A stretch of 20,219 bases of DNA from Limousia pullorum (lineage in GTDB: Bacteria; Bacillota; Clostridia; Oscillospirales; Acutalibacteraceae). The position numbers and the translations under genes are program-made. Location: assembly GCA_018714545.1 (NCBI GenBank), contig DVNG01000081.1, positions 1 to 20,219 of the forward strand. The letters are read 5' to 3'. Of this stretch, positions 7,391-14,061 are shown one piece after another (the first letter of the stretch is position 1; every line of letters begins with the position of its first letter). Below the pieces are notes generated by a model that was given only the letters and a program-made list of their open reading frames with translations, did not search any database and was not told the DNA's origin.

Positions 7391-9130
7391 ATGTCACAGA
7401 CAGCAATAAACACAGAATTGCAGCTTAAAGAAATTATCGTAAAGGCAATAAAGCAGGCTCAGGAGAAAGGCGAACTTCCTGCGGCTGAGCTTTATGATTT
7501 TATAATAGAAACACCGGCAGACAGAACAAACGGCGACTTGGCAACAAACGCCGCAATGGCAGGCGCAAAGTCTTTCAGAATGCCGCCTTTCAAAATTGCA
7601 AAGGCAATTACCGACAACATCGACCTTACAGGCTCTGTTATAGAGAGATGTGAAACTGCAGGTCCCGGATTTATAAACTTTTTCTATTCTCCAATGTACT
7701 ATGCAAATGTTTTGAAAGAGATAGAGGGAAAGGGCGCAGACTACGGTAAAAGCAATTACGGTCAGGGCAAAAAGTATATGGTTGAATTTGTTTCAGCCAA
7801 CCCTACAGGCCCTATGCACATGGGAAACGCCAGAGGCGGAGCTTTGGGCGACTGCCTTGCTTCCGTGCTTGACGCCGCAGGCTTTGACGCATACAGAGAG
7901 TTCTATGTAAACGACGCAGGAAACCAGATTGAAAAGTTTGCCTGCTCTTTGGAGGCAAGATATCTCCAGATATATAAGGGCGACGAGATTGTTTTCCCTG
8001 AGGACGGATATCAGGGCGCAGACATTATCGACCTTGCAAAGGAATACGCTGACCTTAACGGCGACTGCCTTGTAAATCTCGATTCAAGAGAGAGAAAGGA
8101 TAAGCTTGTAGAATACGCTCTTCCAAAGAACATAAAGAAAATGCAGAGCGATATCGGCAAATACGGTATTGTTTACGACAACTGGTTCTTTGAAAGCACA
8201 CTCCACGAAAGCGGAGCGGTAAAGGCAGTTGTAGACCTGCTCACTGAAAAGGGTCTTACCTATGAAAGCGAGGGCGCATTGTGGTATAAAAACGCCCAGG
8301 TTGTAACAGAAAGACTTTTGAAAAAGGGCAAGAAGCAGGCTGATATTGATAAGCTTGAGCTTAAAGACGACGTTATCATCCGTAAAAACGGAACACCAAC
8401 CTATTTTGCGGCTGATATCGCATATCACAAGAATAAATTTGACAGAGGCTTCGACACATGTATCGATATTTGGGGAGCCGACCACCACGGCCACGTTATG
8501 CGTATGCAGGGCGCAATGGACGCTATTGGCTATGACGGCGACAAGCTTGACGTTGTTTTGATGCAGCTTGTAAAGCTTGTTAGAAACGGTGTTCCTGTAA
8601 GAATGAGTAAGAGAACAGGTAAGGCAATACAGCTTGCTGACCTTTTGGATGAAGTACCTCTCGACAGCGCAAGATTCCTCTTTAACACAAGAGAGGCAAA
8701 CACTCAGATGGACTTTGACCTTGACCTTGCTGTTGCTCACGATAATCAGAACCCTGTATATTATGTTCAGTATGCCCATGCAAGAATTTGCAGTATTCTC
8801 AAAACCCTTGAAAACGAGGGAATAAAGCTGAGAAGCTGCACAGATGAAGAGCTTTGTCTCCTTTCATCACCGGAGGAAAAAGAGCTTATAAATCATCTTG
8901 CCGAGTACACAAGGGAAATTATCGAGTCAGCAAAGAGCTACGACCCAACAAGAATTACAAAGTATGTAACCACATTGGCTACACTGTTCCATAAGTTCTA
9001 CAACGCCTGCCGTGTTAAGGGCGACGACGAACACCTTACACAGGCTAGACTTAATCTTTGCATGGCTGTAAAGACCGTTATTGCAAATGTTTTGGGAATG
9101 TTTAAAATTTCATGCCCTGACCATATGTAA
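7391..9130 (+). CDS. argS: Arginyl-tRNA synthetase
   Basis: A 579-residue class I aminoacyl-tRNA synthetase that charges tRNA-Arg. Seen: an N-terminal additional domain (about 1-100), the HIGH-type motif as HMGN (143-146) in NPTGPMHMGNARGGALGD, the substrate-binding segment WGADHHGH, an MSKR version of KMSKS (405-408), and a C-terminal helical DALR anticodon-binding domain beginning around YVQYAHAR. Length is typical. AAAGGGG at about 7377-7383 precedes the ATG. It is the last gene of the murI operon; no clear intrinsic terminator follows before the next promoter at 9158. Confidence 0.97.
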   Translation: MSQTAINTELQLKEIIVKAIKQAQEKGELPAAELYDFIIETPADRTNGDLATNAAMAGAKSFRMPPFKIAKAITDNIDLTGSVIERCETAGPGFINFFYSPMYYANVLKEIEGKGADYGKSNYGQGKKYMVEFVSANPTGPMHMGNARGGALGDCLASVLDAAGFDAYREFYVNDAGNQIEKFACSLEARYLQIYKGDEIVFPEDGYQGADIIDLAKEYADLNGDCLVNLDSRERKDKLVEYALPKNIKKMQSDIGKYGIVYDNWFFESTLHESGAVKAVVDLLTEKGLTYESEGALWYKNAQVVTERLLKKGKKQADIDKLELKDDVIIRKNGTPTYFAADIAYHKNKFDRGFDTCIDIWGADHHGHVMRMQGAMDAIGYDGDKLDVVLMQLVKLVRNGVPVRMSKRTGKAIQLADLLDEVPLDSARFLFNTREANTQMDFDLDLAVAHDNQNPVYYVQYAHARICSILKTLENEGIKLRSCTDEELCLLSSPEEKELINHLAEYTREIIESAKSYDPTRITKYVTTLATLFHKFYNACRVKGDDEHLTQARLNLCMAVKTVIANVLGMFKISCPDHM

Positions 9131-9157
9131 TATTTTGTGAGTAAGCCGTGAAAATAA

Positions 9158-9186
9158 TTGACAAGGTATGACCTTTAATATATAAT
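9158..9186 (+). promoter_or_regulatory. Perfect consensus sigma-A promoter
   Basis: TTGACA (9158-9163), exactly 17 bases, TATAAT (9181-9186): a full match to the consensus at optimal spacing. It drives the uncharacterised gene at 9279; transcription should start near 9193. Confidence 0.85.
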
Positions 9187-9213
9187 TAAGTGGTATAATT
9201 TTGATATTATGGT

Positions 9214-9261
9214 TTTGGCTTATCCTGCCAAAGAAAAATATAAAATCTGCATGTCAGATTT
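9214..9261 (+). other. Two hairpins in the leader of the 9279 gene
   Basis: Stem 1 is TTTGGC (9214-9219) with GCCAAA (9227-9232). Stem 2 is AAATCTG (9243-9249) with CAGATTT (9255-9261) around a CATGT loop. Stem 2 ends one base before the ribosome-binding sequence GAGAGGA (9262-9268). Neither has a T-run, so they are not terminators. They could affect mRNA stability or translation initiation. Confidence 0.5.
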
Positions 9262-9278
9262 GAGAGGATGTTAATTTG

Positions 9279-10073
9279 ATGGTAAAGTTGGAAACAGCAT
9301 TTGAGTCAATATCTAATAAACTTCAGAAAGTTCTGGAAGGACAGGGCTTTAAAAAGCAGAAGATTGCGGCTTCAACATCAGAAGAGATGGCTGCTCTTTT
9401 TACAGGCGAGGGCGTTGCTTATTCTGTAGTTTACTTCACAGATAAAAAGCACATGGTTTTGAGAAGCTGCGCAATGACAGACGAAGGCCCGGACAATAAG
9501 TGGAGAGTTTTGGCTACCTGGATGTTTGACCCTGAAACAGATACAATGAAAGAGGCGGACAGCATCGCAAACGACTTTGTTGAGATGGTTACAGCTTCCA
9601 AGGTTGTAAAGAGAGTTGCTCAGACAAAGAGAAAGAAAAGCGAGGACGAGGGCAACGCAGACCCAAAATTCTTCGCAAAAAGACTTGTGGGACTTTTCCC
9701 GGAGCTGAGAGAGGAAATTAAAGAGGAAGAGAACTCATACTATCCATTCAGAGGCGTTACATTTACAGAGGAAAAAATTCTTCCGAAAATCAACAGACTT
9801 CTGGAAACCGGAACAAAGCAGGAGATTACAAAGCTTGTTTCAATCCTCAGCACTCAGTACGGAAACGGAAATGCAGATACACGTTCAATAATCACAATAG
9901 TTATTTTAAATGCTATTGACGACAAGTACAGAGAAACCCTTGAGGAAACAATGTCCGACAACCTGAAAAAATCCTGGGGCGGCGCAAGACATTACAAGGG
10001 CAAAAATGTTAAGCCTGAGAAGGTTAAGAAAAAGAAGAAAGGTTCAGACGAGGGATACACTCTCAACGACTGA
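9279..10073 (+). CDS. Uncharacterised soluble protein with lysine-rich tail
   Basis: I do not recognise this 264-residue protein. It has no signal peptide or membrane segment. An N-terminal half of about 110 residues, with alternating helix-like and strand-like stretches (KLETAFESISNKLQKVLEGQGF, then YSVVYFTDKKHMVLRS), is followed by a charged KRKKSEDEG linker and a helical second half (about 125-230). The last 35 residues are very basic, including KKKKK, and end in ETLND-like acidic residues. The composition suggests an intracellular, possibly nucleic-acid- or ribosome-associated protein, which is speculation. GAGAGGA (9262-9268) serves either ATG 9279 or TTG 9276; I prefer ATG. It is a single-gene unit with its own consensus promoter and terminator, placed between argS and the rpmG-secE-nusG block, so it is probably well expressed. 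Confidence 0.8.
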   Translation: MVKLETAFESISNKLQKVLEGQGFKKQKIAASTSEEMAALFTGEGVAYSVVYFTDKKHMVLRSCAMTDEGPDNKWRVLATWMFDPETDTMKEADSIANDFVEMVTASKVVKRVAQTKRKKSEDEGNADPKFFAKRLVGLFPELREEIKEEENSYYPFRGVTFTEEKILPKINRLLETGTKQEITKLVSILSTQYGNGNADTRSIITIVILNAIDDKYRETLEETMSDNLKKSWGGARHYKGKNVKPEKVKKKKKGSDEGYTLND

Positions 10074-10093
10074 TAAAACTATTAAAATTCAAG

Positions 10094-10128
10094 TGCGGAG
10101 CGAAAAAAATCGCTTCGCATTTTAATTT
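10094..10128 (+). terminator. Intrinsic terminator after the 9279 gene
   Basis: TGCGGAGCGA (10094-10103) pairs with TCGCTTCGCA (10110-10119), with one G-T wobble, around an A6 loop, followed by TTTTAATTTT. Confidence 0.8.
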
Positions 10129-10156
10129 TCCTGTCAATAAAAACAACAAAAAAGTG

Positions 10157-10185
10157 TTGACTTGAAAAGATTATTATGATATACT
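10157..10185 (+). promoter_or_regulatory. Promoter of the rpmG-secE-nusG operon
   Basis: TTGACT (10157-10162), a 17-base spacer and TATACT (10180-10185), with TGA just before the -10 hexamer (extended -10). The leader to rpmG at 10273 is about 80 bases. Confidence 0.75.
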
Positions 10186-10272
10186 TGAAATACCTCAGAA
10201 AAAGGGGTTTATTTTTTTGTGCCCTTTAGAGGGAGGCTAAATTATTCCGAAAAATACCGGGAGGTGCCGTCA

Positions 10273-10422
10273 ATGAGAGTAAAAATCACACTAGCCTGCA
10301 CAGAGTGCAAACAGCGTAACTACAACACAATGAAGAACAAGAAGAATGACCCTGACAGGCTCGAAATGAACAAGTACTGCAGATTCTGCAAAAAGCATAC
10401 TCTGCACAAGGAAACAAAGTAA
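10273..10422 (+). CDS. rpmG: 50S ribosomal protein L33
   Basis: A 49-residue protein of the large ribosomal subunit, opening MRVKITLACTEC and ending HTLHKETK as L33 does. Four cysteines (9, 12, 36, 39) make this the zinc-binding C+ form; genomes with it often also carry a cysteine-free copy used when zinc is short. The start at 10273 follows GGGAGGTG (10259-10266) at six bases; a longer in-frame ATG at 10219 lacks a good ribosome site and would add residues the family does not have. First gene of the block with secE and nusG. Confidence 0.95.
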   Translation: MRVKITLACTECKQRNYNTMKNKKNDPDRLEMNKYCRFCKKHTLHKETK

Positions 10423-10440
10423 TTGGTGGAGGATTAGGCT

Positions 10441-10710
10441 ATGGCTGACAAGAATATCGACAAAAAAGTCGAAGGCAAAAAAGAGAAGAAGGACTCAAAA
10501 GGCAAAGTTGGCTTCTTTTCCAAAACAGCTAAGTTCTTCCGCGAATGCAAAGGCGAGTTGAAAAAAATCACATGGCCTACACCAAAGGCAACAACAAAGA
10601 ACTTCTTGGTTGTTATTGCAGTAATTGCAATTATGGGCGTATTTATTTTCGCACTCGACCGAGGACTCTATGCTTTGTTGAACTTGGTTATGGAAACAGC
10701 AGCCACATAA
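10441..10710 (+). CDS. secE: Preprotein translocase subunit SecE
   Basis: An 89-residue single-span subunit of the SecYEG channel. The N-terminal 25 residues are lysine-rich and cytoplasmic. The conserved amphipathic segment FFRECKGELKKITWPT (32-47) precedes one transmembrane helix (about 54-76). This is the short one-span form usual in Firmicutes. GGTGGAGGA (10423-10431 region) lies upstream, and the gene sits 18 bases after rpmG and 49 before nusG, the standard order. Confidence 0.95.
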   Translation: MADKNIDKKVEGKKEKKDSKGKVGFFSKTAKFFRECKGELKKITWPTPKATTKNFLVVIAVIAIMGVFIFALDRGLYALLNLVMETAAT

Positions 10711-10759
10711 TTAACTTTAGGGTTCAGCTTTTACTTTTTAAGAGAGGATGAAAGTTTAA

Positions 10760-11284
10760 ATGCCCGATGAAGCAAAGTGGTATGTTATTCATACCTATTC
10801 AGGTTACGAAAACAAAGTAGCGTCCAATTTAAGAACCACAGTTGAGAACAGAAATCTTCAGGACCTTATCCTTGAGGTAAAAGTTCCCACAGAAACAGTT
10901 ACAGAGGTTAAAGACGACAAGACCAAAGAGGTTGAAAGAAAGCTTTACCCCGGTTATGTTTTTGTAAAGATGGTTTATACCGATGAAACATGGTACGTTG
11001 TAAGAAATATCAGAGGATGTACCGGATTTGTCGGCCCATCGTCAAAGCCTGTGCCTCTTTCAGACGCAGAGGTTGTACGTATGGGAGTAGAAACCCGCAG
11101 CGTTGAGGTTTCATATTCGGAAGGCGACACAGTGCGCATTACAGAAGGACCACTTGAGGACTTTGTAGGCGTAGTTGAAGAGCTTATAACCGATAAGAAT
11201 TATGTCCGAGTAACAGTATCAATGTTCGGACGAGAAACACCGGTTGAACTTGAATTGCATCAGGTTGAACCTATTGAAGAATAA
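10760..11284 (+). CDS. nusG: Transcription termination/antitermination factor NusG
   Basis: A 174-residue elongation factor that binds RNA polymerase and couples it to ribosomes or Rho. The NGN domain (about 1-110) has the typical WYVIHTYSGYENKVASNL start and the LYPGYVFVKM core. The C-terminal KOW domain (about 120-174) carries EGDTVRITEGPLEDFVG and ends in LELHQVEPIEE. Length is normal. AGAGGATG before the ATG is the ribosome site. Confidence 0.96.
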   Translation: MPDEAKWYVIHTYSGYENKVASNLRTTVENRNLQDLILEVKVPTETVTEVKDDKTKEVERKLYPGYVFVKMVYTDETWYVVRNIRGCTGFVGPSSKPVPLSDAEVVRMGVETRSVEVSYSEGDTVRITEGPLEDFVGVVEELITDKNYVRVTVSMFGRETPVELELHQVEPIEE

Positions 11285-11311
11285 GGAATAATTAGCAAAA
11301 GCTATTATTTG

Positions 11312-11380
11312 AGGGATTAAAATTTTTTCAGTAATCCCTTGTGGGAGGGAACCCAATAGTTGTTTCCCGCAACTGACCAC
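11312..11380 (+). promoter_or_regulatory. Structured leader of rplK, candidate L1 autoregulatory site
   Basis: Two adjacent hairpins lie between nusG and rplK. The first is AGGGATTA (11312-11319) with TAATCCCT (11332-11339). The second has an outer stem GTGG (11341-11344) with CCAC (11377-11380), an asymmetric internal loop (GA on one side, GCAACTGA on the other) and an inner stem GGGAA (11347-11351) with TTCCC (11364-11368). The second closely resembles the element before rplA at 11840. In E. coli and archaea L1 represses its own operon by binding a leader that mimics its 23S site; assigning that role here is inference. Confidence 0.6.
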
Positions 11381-11402
11381 GAATTTTGGAGGTGCAAACA
11401 CA

Positions 11403-11828
11403 ATGGCTCAAAAGGTAACAGGTTTTATTAAACTGCAGATACCTGCCGGAAAAGCTACTCCGGCACCACCAGTTGGACCGGCTCTCGGTCAGCATGGTGT
11501 TAACATTGTTGCGTTCACAAAGGAATTCAATGAGCGCACAAAGAACGATGTAGGACTTATCATTCCGGTAGTTATTACAGTATACGCAGACCGTTCATTT
11601 ACATTTGTAACAAAGACTCCACCAGCAGCTGTTCTTATTAAGAAGGCTTGCGGAATCGAAAGCGGCTCAGGCGTACCAAACAAGACAAAGGTTGCCAAAA
11701 TTACCCGTGAGCAGGTTAAGGCTATCGCAGAGCAGAAGATGCCAGACCTCAATGCTTCATCAGTAGAGACAGCAATGAGCATGATCGCCGGTACTGCAAG
11801 AAGCATGGGTATTGAAGTTGTTGATTAA
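11403..11828 (+). CDS. rplK: 50S ribosomal protein L11
   Basis: A 141-residue protein of the GTPase-associated centre, binding 23S rRNA. Seen: the N-terminal KVTGFIKLQIPAGKATPAPPVGPALGQ with the proline-rich hinge, VGLIIPVVITVYADRSF, and a C-terminal RNA-binding domain ending TARSMGIEV. Length is exactly typical. GGAGGTG (11388-11394) precedes the ATG. Its leader carries a structured element shared with rplA. Confidence 0.97.
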   Translation: MAQKVTGFIKLQIPAGKATPAPPVGPALGQHGVNIVAFTKEFNERTKNDVGLIIPVVITVYADRSFTFVTKTPPAAVLIKKACGIESGSGVPNKTKVAKITREQVKAIAEQKMPDLNASSVETAMSMIAGTARSMGIEVVD

Positions 11829-11839
11829 AATGTAATCCG

Positions 11840-11873
11840 GGTGGGAGGAAGTTTTGATTTCCGTATGACCACC
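11840..11873 (+). promoter_or_regulatory. Leader hairpin of rplA, second copy of the rplK-type element
   Basis: Outer stem GGTGG (11840-11844) with CCACC (11869-11873), internal loop GA opposite GTATGA, inner stem GGAA (11847-11850) with TTCC (11859-11862), loop GTTTTGAT. The architecture and the GTGGGAGG and TGACCAC bases match the element before rplK. It sits entirely between rplK and the rplA ribosome site. Confidence 0.6.
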
Positions 11874-11891
11874 TAAAATGGAGGAAAAGCG

Positions 11892-12587
11892 ATGAAACAT
11901 GGTAAGAAGTATGTTGACAGCGTAAAGCTTGTTGACAACACCAAATATTACGATTCTAACGAAGCACTCGATCTTTGCGTAAAAACTGCAAAAGCTAAGT
12001 TTGATGAAACAGTAGAGCTTCATGTTAAGCTGGGCGTTGACAGCCGTCACGCTGATCAGCAGGTTAGAGGCGCTATTGTTCTTCCTAACGGTACAGGTAA
12101 AAACGTAAGAATTCTCGCAATCTGCAAAGGCGAAAACGAGAATATTGCTAAAGAGGCAGGCGCAGACTATGTTGGCGCAGAGGACATGACACAGAAGATT
12201 CAGTCTGAAGGCTGGATGGACTTCGACGTTCTCATCACAACACCAGACTGCATGGGTCTTGTTGGACGTCTCGGTAAGATTCTCGGACCGAGAGGCCTTA
12301 TGCCAAACCCAAAGGCCGGTACTGTTACTCCTGATATTGCTAAGGCTATCAAGGAAGCTAAGGCTGGTAAGATTGAGTATCGTCTTGATAAAACAAATAT
12401 CATTCACTGCCCAATCGGCAAGGTAAGCTTCGGCGTAGAGAAGCTCGGCGAGAACCTGGATGCTCTTATGGGAGCAATCGTTAAGGCAAAGCCAGCTGCT
12501 GCAAAGGGTCAGTACATCAAGTCCTGCACAGTAACATCTACTATGGGACCTGGCGTGAAGATTAACCCAAACAAGTTTGGCGCTTAA
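11892..12587 (+). CDS. rplA: 50S ribosomal protein L1
   Basis: A 231-residue protein of the mobile L1 stalk, and in many bacteria the translational repressor of its own operon. It opens MKHGKKYVDSVKLVD and contains the conserved LGKILGPRGLMPNPKAGTV loop and the terminal TSTMGPGVKINPNKF. Length is typical. ATGGAGGA (11879-11886) precedes the ATG. Last gene of the rpmG-rplA block, ended by the terminator at 12619. Confidence 0.97.
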   Translation: MKHGKKYVDSVKLVDNTKYYDSNEALDLCVKTAKAKFDETVELHVKLGVDSRHADQQVRGAIVLPNGTGKNVRILAICKGENENIAKEAGADYVGAEDMTQKIQSEGWMDFDVLITTPDCMGLVGRLGKILGPRGLMPNPKAGTVTPDIAKAIKEAKAGKIEYRLDKTNIIHCPIGKVSFGVEKLGENLDALMGAIVKAKPAAAKGQYIKSCTVTSTMGPGVKINPNKFGA

Positions 12588-12618
12588 TTTTCTGATTACT
12601 TTATATTTGTATTTAAAG

Positions 12619-12641
12619 CCCGACATTTCGTCGGGTTTTTT
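12619..12641 (+). terminator. Intrinsic terminator after rplA
   Basis: CCCGAC (12619-12624) with GTCGGG (12630-12635), 5-base loop, then T6. Confidence 0.93.
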
Positions 12642-12671
12642 AATTTATTTTTAAAATAAATTAAAAAAGTC

Positions 12672-12700
12672 TTGACATAGATATTAGTGTATGGTAAAAT
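12672..12700 (+). promoter_or_regulatory. Promoter of the rplJ-rplL operon
   Basis: TTGACA (12672-12677), a 17-base spacer and TAAAAT (12695-12700). It lies immediately upstream of the L10 leader, so transcription should begin at about 12707, at the first leader hairpin. Confidence 0.85.
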
Positions 12701-12705
12701 ATAAA

Positions 12706-12883
12706 AGCTCGATAAATCGAGCTGTTTTTCTGTATGAAAAACAAATCGCTGTTCTAAAGACAGCAGGCGTTTTACGTAAAGGCCTTGTGCCTGCCTGCCG
12801 AGGAAGAAGCATGATACAATTTCAGTAATTATTTTATGATTGTATAATACCGCCTCTTCCGATTGGGAGAGGCTGCTTTTTTT
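12706..12883 (+). promoter_or_regulatory. L10-type leader with attenuator terminator
   Basis: The 210-base leader before rplJ contains consecutive hairpins: AGCTCGA/TCGAGCT (12706-12723), GTTTTTC/GAAAAAC (12724-12742), GCTGT/ACAGC (12748-12764) and GGC/GCC-closed stem 12766-12791. It ends in a terminator with GCCTCTTCC (12852-12860), GATT loop, GGGAGAGGC (12865-12873) and T7 (12877-12883). An alternative fold is visible: GGAAGA (12802-12807) plus ATACAAT (12814-12820) can pair with ATTGTAT (12839-12845) plus TCTTCC (12855-12860), which would destroy the terminator. Position and layout match the L10 leader family of Firmicutes, in which L10 or the L10-L12 complex binds its leader and lowers expression. 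The switching direction is inference. Confidence 0.85.
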
Positions 12884-12919
12884 GAACTGCGTTATGAAAA
12901 ATTAACGGAGGTGAATATC

Positions 12920-13438
12920 TTGCCAAGTGAGAAGATTTTAGAGCAAAAAAAGGCTGTTGTTGCTGAACTTTCTGACAGACTTAAAAATTCAGTAGCAGGT
13001 GTTATCGTAAACTATAAGGGTATCACAGTTGCCGAGGATACAAAGCTCAGAAAAGAGCTTAGAGAAGCCGGCGTTAAGTACACTGTAGTTAAGAACACAC
13101 TCCTTAAGAGAGCTTGCGAAGAGGTTGGTCTTGACGGACTTACTCCTGTTCTCGAGGATACAACAGCTATCGCTACAAGTGCAGAAGATTATGTAGCAGC
13201 TGCAAGAATTCTTTGCGGTTTTGCAGAGAAAAACAAGAAGTTCGAAGTTAAGAGCGGTTACCTTGACGGTGAAGTTATTGACATGGATAAGATTATTGGT
13301 CTTTCCAAGCTCCCATCAAGAGAAGTTCTTCTTGCAAACGTATTGGGCGCATTCCAGGCACCTATCGCAAGTTTTGCAAGAGCTGTACAGGCTATCGTGG
13401 ACAAGCAGGAGGCTCCTGCAGAGGCAGCAGCAGAATAA
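12920..13438 (+). CDS. rplJ: 50S ribosomal protein L10
   Basis: A 172-residue stalk base protein that anchors L7/L12 dimers on 23S rRNA. Seen: SEKILEQKKAVVAELSDRLKNS, the GITVAEDTKLRKELREAGVKYTVVKNTLLKRA core, and a C-terminal helix ending in an Ala/Glu-rich tail for L12 binding. The start is the TTG at 12920, because CGGAGGTG (12906-12913) lies six bases upstream and the product then matches the family; reading further upstream would run into the terminator hairpin. Use of TTG fits tight control of this gene. Confidence 0.94.
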   Translation: MPSEKILEQKKAVVAELSDRLKNSVAGVIVNYKGITVAEDTKLRKELREAGVKYTVVKNTLLKRACEEVGLDGLTPVLEDTTAIATSAEDYVAAARILCGFAEKNKKFEVKSGYLDGEVIDMDKIIGLSKLPSREVLLANVLGAFQAPIASFARAVQAIVDKQEAPAEAAAE

Positions 13439-13549
13439 TTTTAATTTCTGTATGTGCGTTTAGTGTCATAGGACACACTTTAAAAGGTCAAGAGAAAATT
13501 AAGACCGAAGTTAAAATCTAAATTCAACAAAATATTGGAGGTTATTAAA

Positions 13550-13924
13550 ATGGCATCTGAGAAGATTACTGCTATTATTGAAGAATTGAAGACTCTCACA
13601 GTTCTCGAGCTTTCTGAGCTTGTACACGCTGTTGAGGATGAGTTTGGTGTATCCGCAGCTGCTGCTGTTGCAGTTGCTGGTCCTGTTGCAGCTGCTGCAG
13701 CAGAGGAAGAGAAGACAGAGTTCGACGTTATCCTTAAGGCTGCTGGCGGCAACAAGATTGCTGTTATCAAGGCAGTTAGAGAGGCAACAGGTCTTGGTCT
13801 TAAAGAGGCTAAGGAAGTTGTTGACAACGCTCCTAAGGCTCTCAAAGAGGGTATCTCTAAGGACGACGCTGAGGCTCTCAAGTCCAAGCTCGAGGCTGCA
13901 GGCGCAGAAGTTGAGGTTAAATAA
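13550..13924 (+). CDS. rplL: 50S ribosomal protein L7/L12
   Basis: A 124-residue stalk protein that recruits translation factors. It has an N-terminal dimerisation domain (KITAIIEELKTLTVLELSELV), an alanine-rich hinge (about 43-55) and the C-terminal domain with EKTEFDVIL, KIAVIKAVREATGLGLKEAKE and a final EVEVK. GGAGG (13537-13541) supports ATG 13550. The 111-base gap after rplJ holds a GTGTC/GACAC hairpin (13463-13476), possibly for stability or the higher L12 dose. A terminator follows directly and rpoB is not next. Confidence 0.97.
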   Translation: MASEKITAIIEELKTLTVLELSELVHAVEDEFGVSAAAAVAVAGPVAAAAAEEEKTEFDVILKAAGGNKIAVIKAVREATGLGLKEAKEVVDNAPKALKEGISKDDAEALKSKLEAAGAEVEVK

Positions 13925-13971
13925 TTTAGGCTTTAGCCCGATTATTTCATTTTCAATAATTAGAAACATAG

Positions 13972-14002
13972 AAGCTGCCTTTCCTGTAAAGGCAGCTTTT
14001 TT
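13972..14002 (+). terminator. Intrinsic terminator after rplL
   Basis: AAGCTGCCTTT (13972-13982) with AAAGGCAGCTT (13988-13998), 5-base loop, then T-run to 14002. Confidence 0.93.
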
Positions 14003-14021
14003 ATGCTTAAATCGGTAAATA

Positions 14022-14051
14022 AAAAAGACATCCCTTTTCGGATGTCTTTTT
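14022..14051. terminator. Bidirectional terminator between convergent rplL and the DUF218 gene
   Basis: AAAAAGACATCC (14022-14033) with GGATGTCTTTTT (14040-14051). Both strands end in T5 or more. It closes the minus-strand gene at 14062 and backs up the rplL terminator. Confidence 0.88.
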
Positions 14052-14061
14052 GTATTTCTAT

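Noticed and set aside
8084..8779. Long minus-strand open frame inside argS (231 codons)
   Set aside because: It lies entirely antisense to an unambiguous argS, has no ribosome site, and shows no recognisable domain.
10219..10272. N-terminal extension of L33
   Set aside because: L33 is about 49 residues, and GGGAGGTG directly supports the ATG at 10273.
10423..10440. tRNA-Trp gene often found near rpmG-secE-nusG
   Set aside because: The gap is only 18 bases, and no cloverleaf is present in the neighbouring gaps.
11760..12626. Long minus-strand open frame over rplA (288 codons)
   Set aside because: It is antisense to L1 and spans the rplK-rplA leader and the rplA terminator; composition looks like a shadow of biased codon use.
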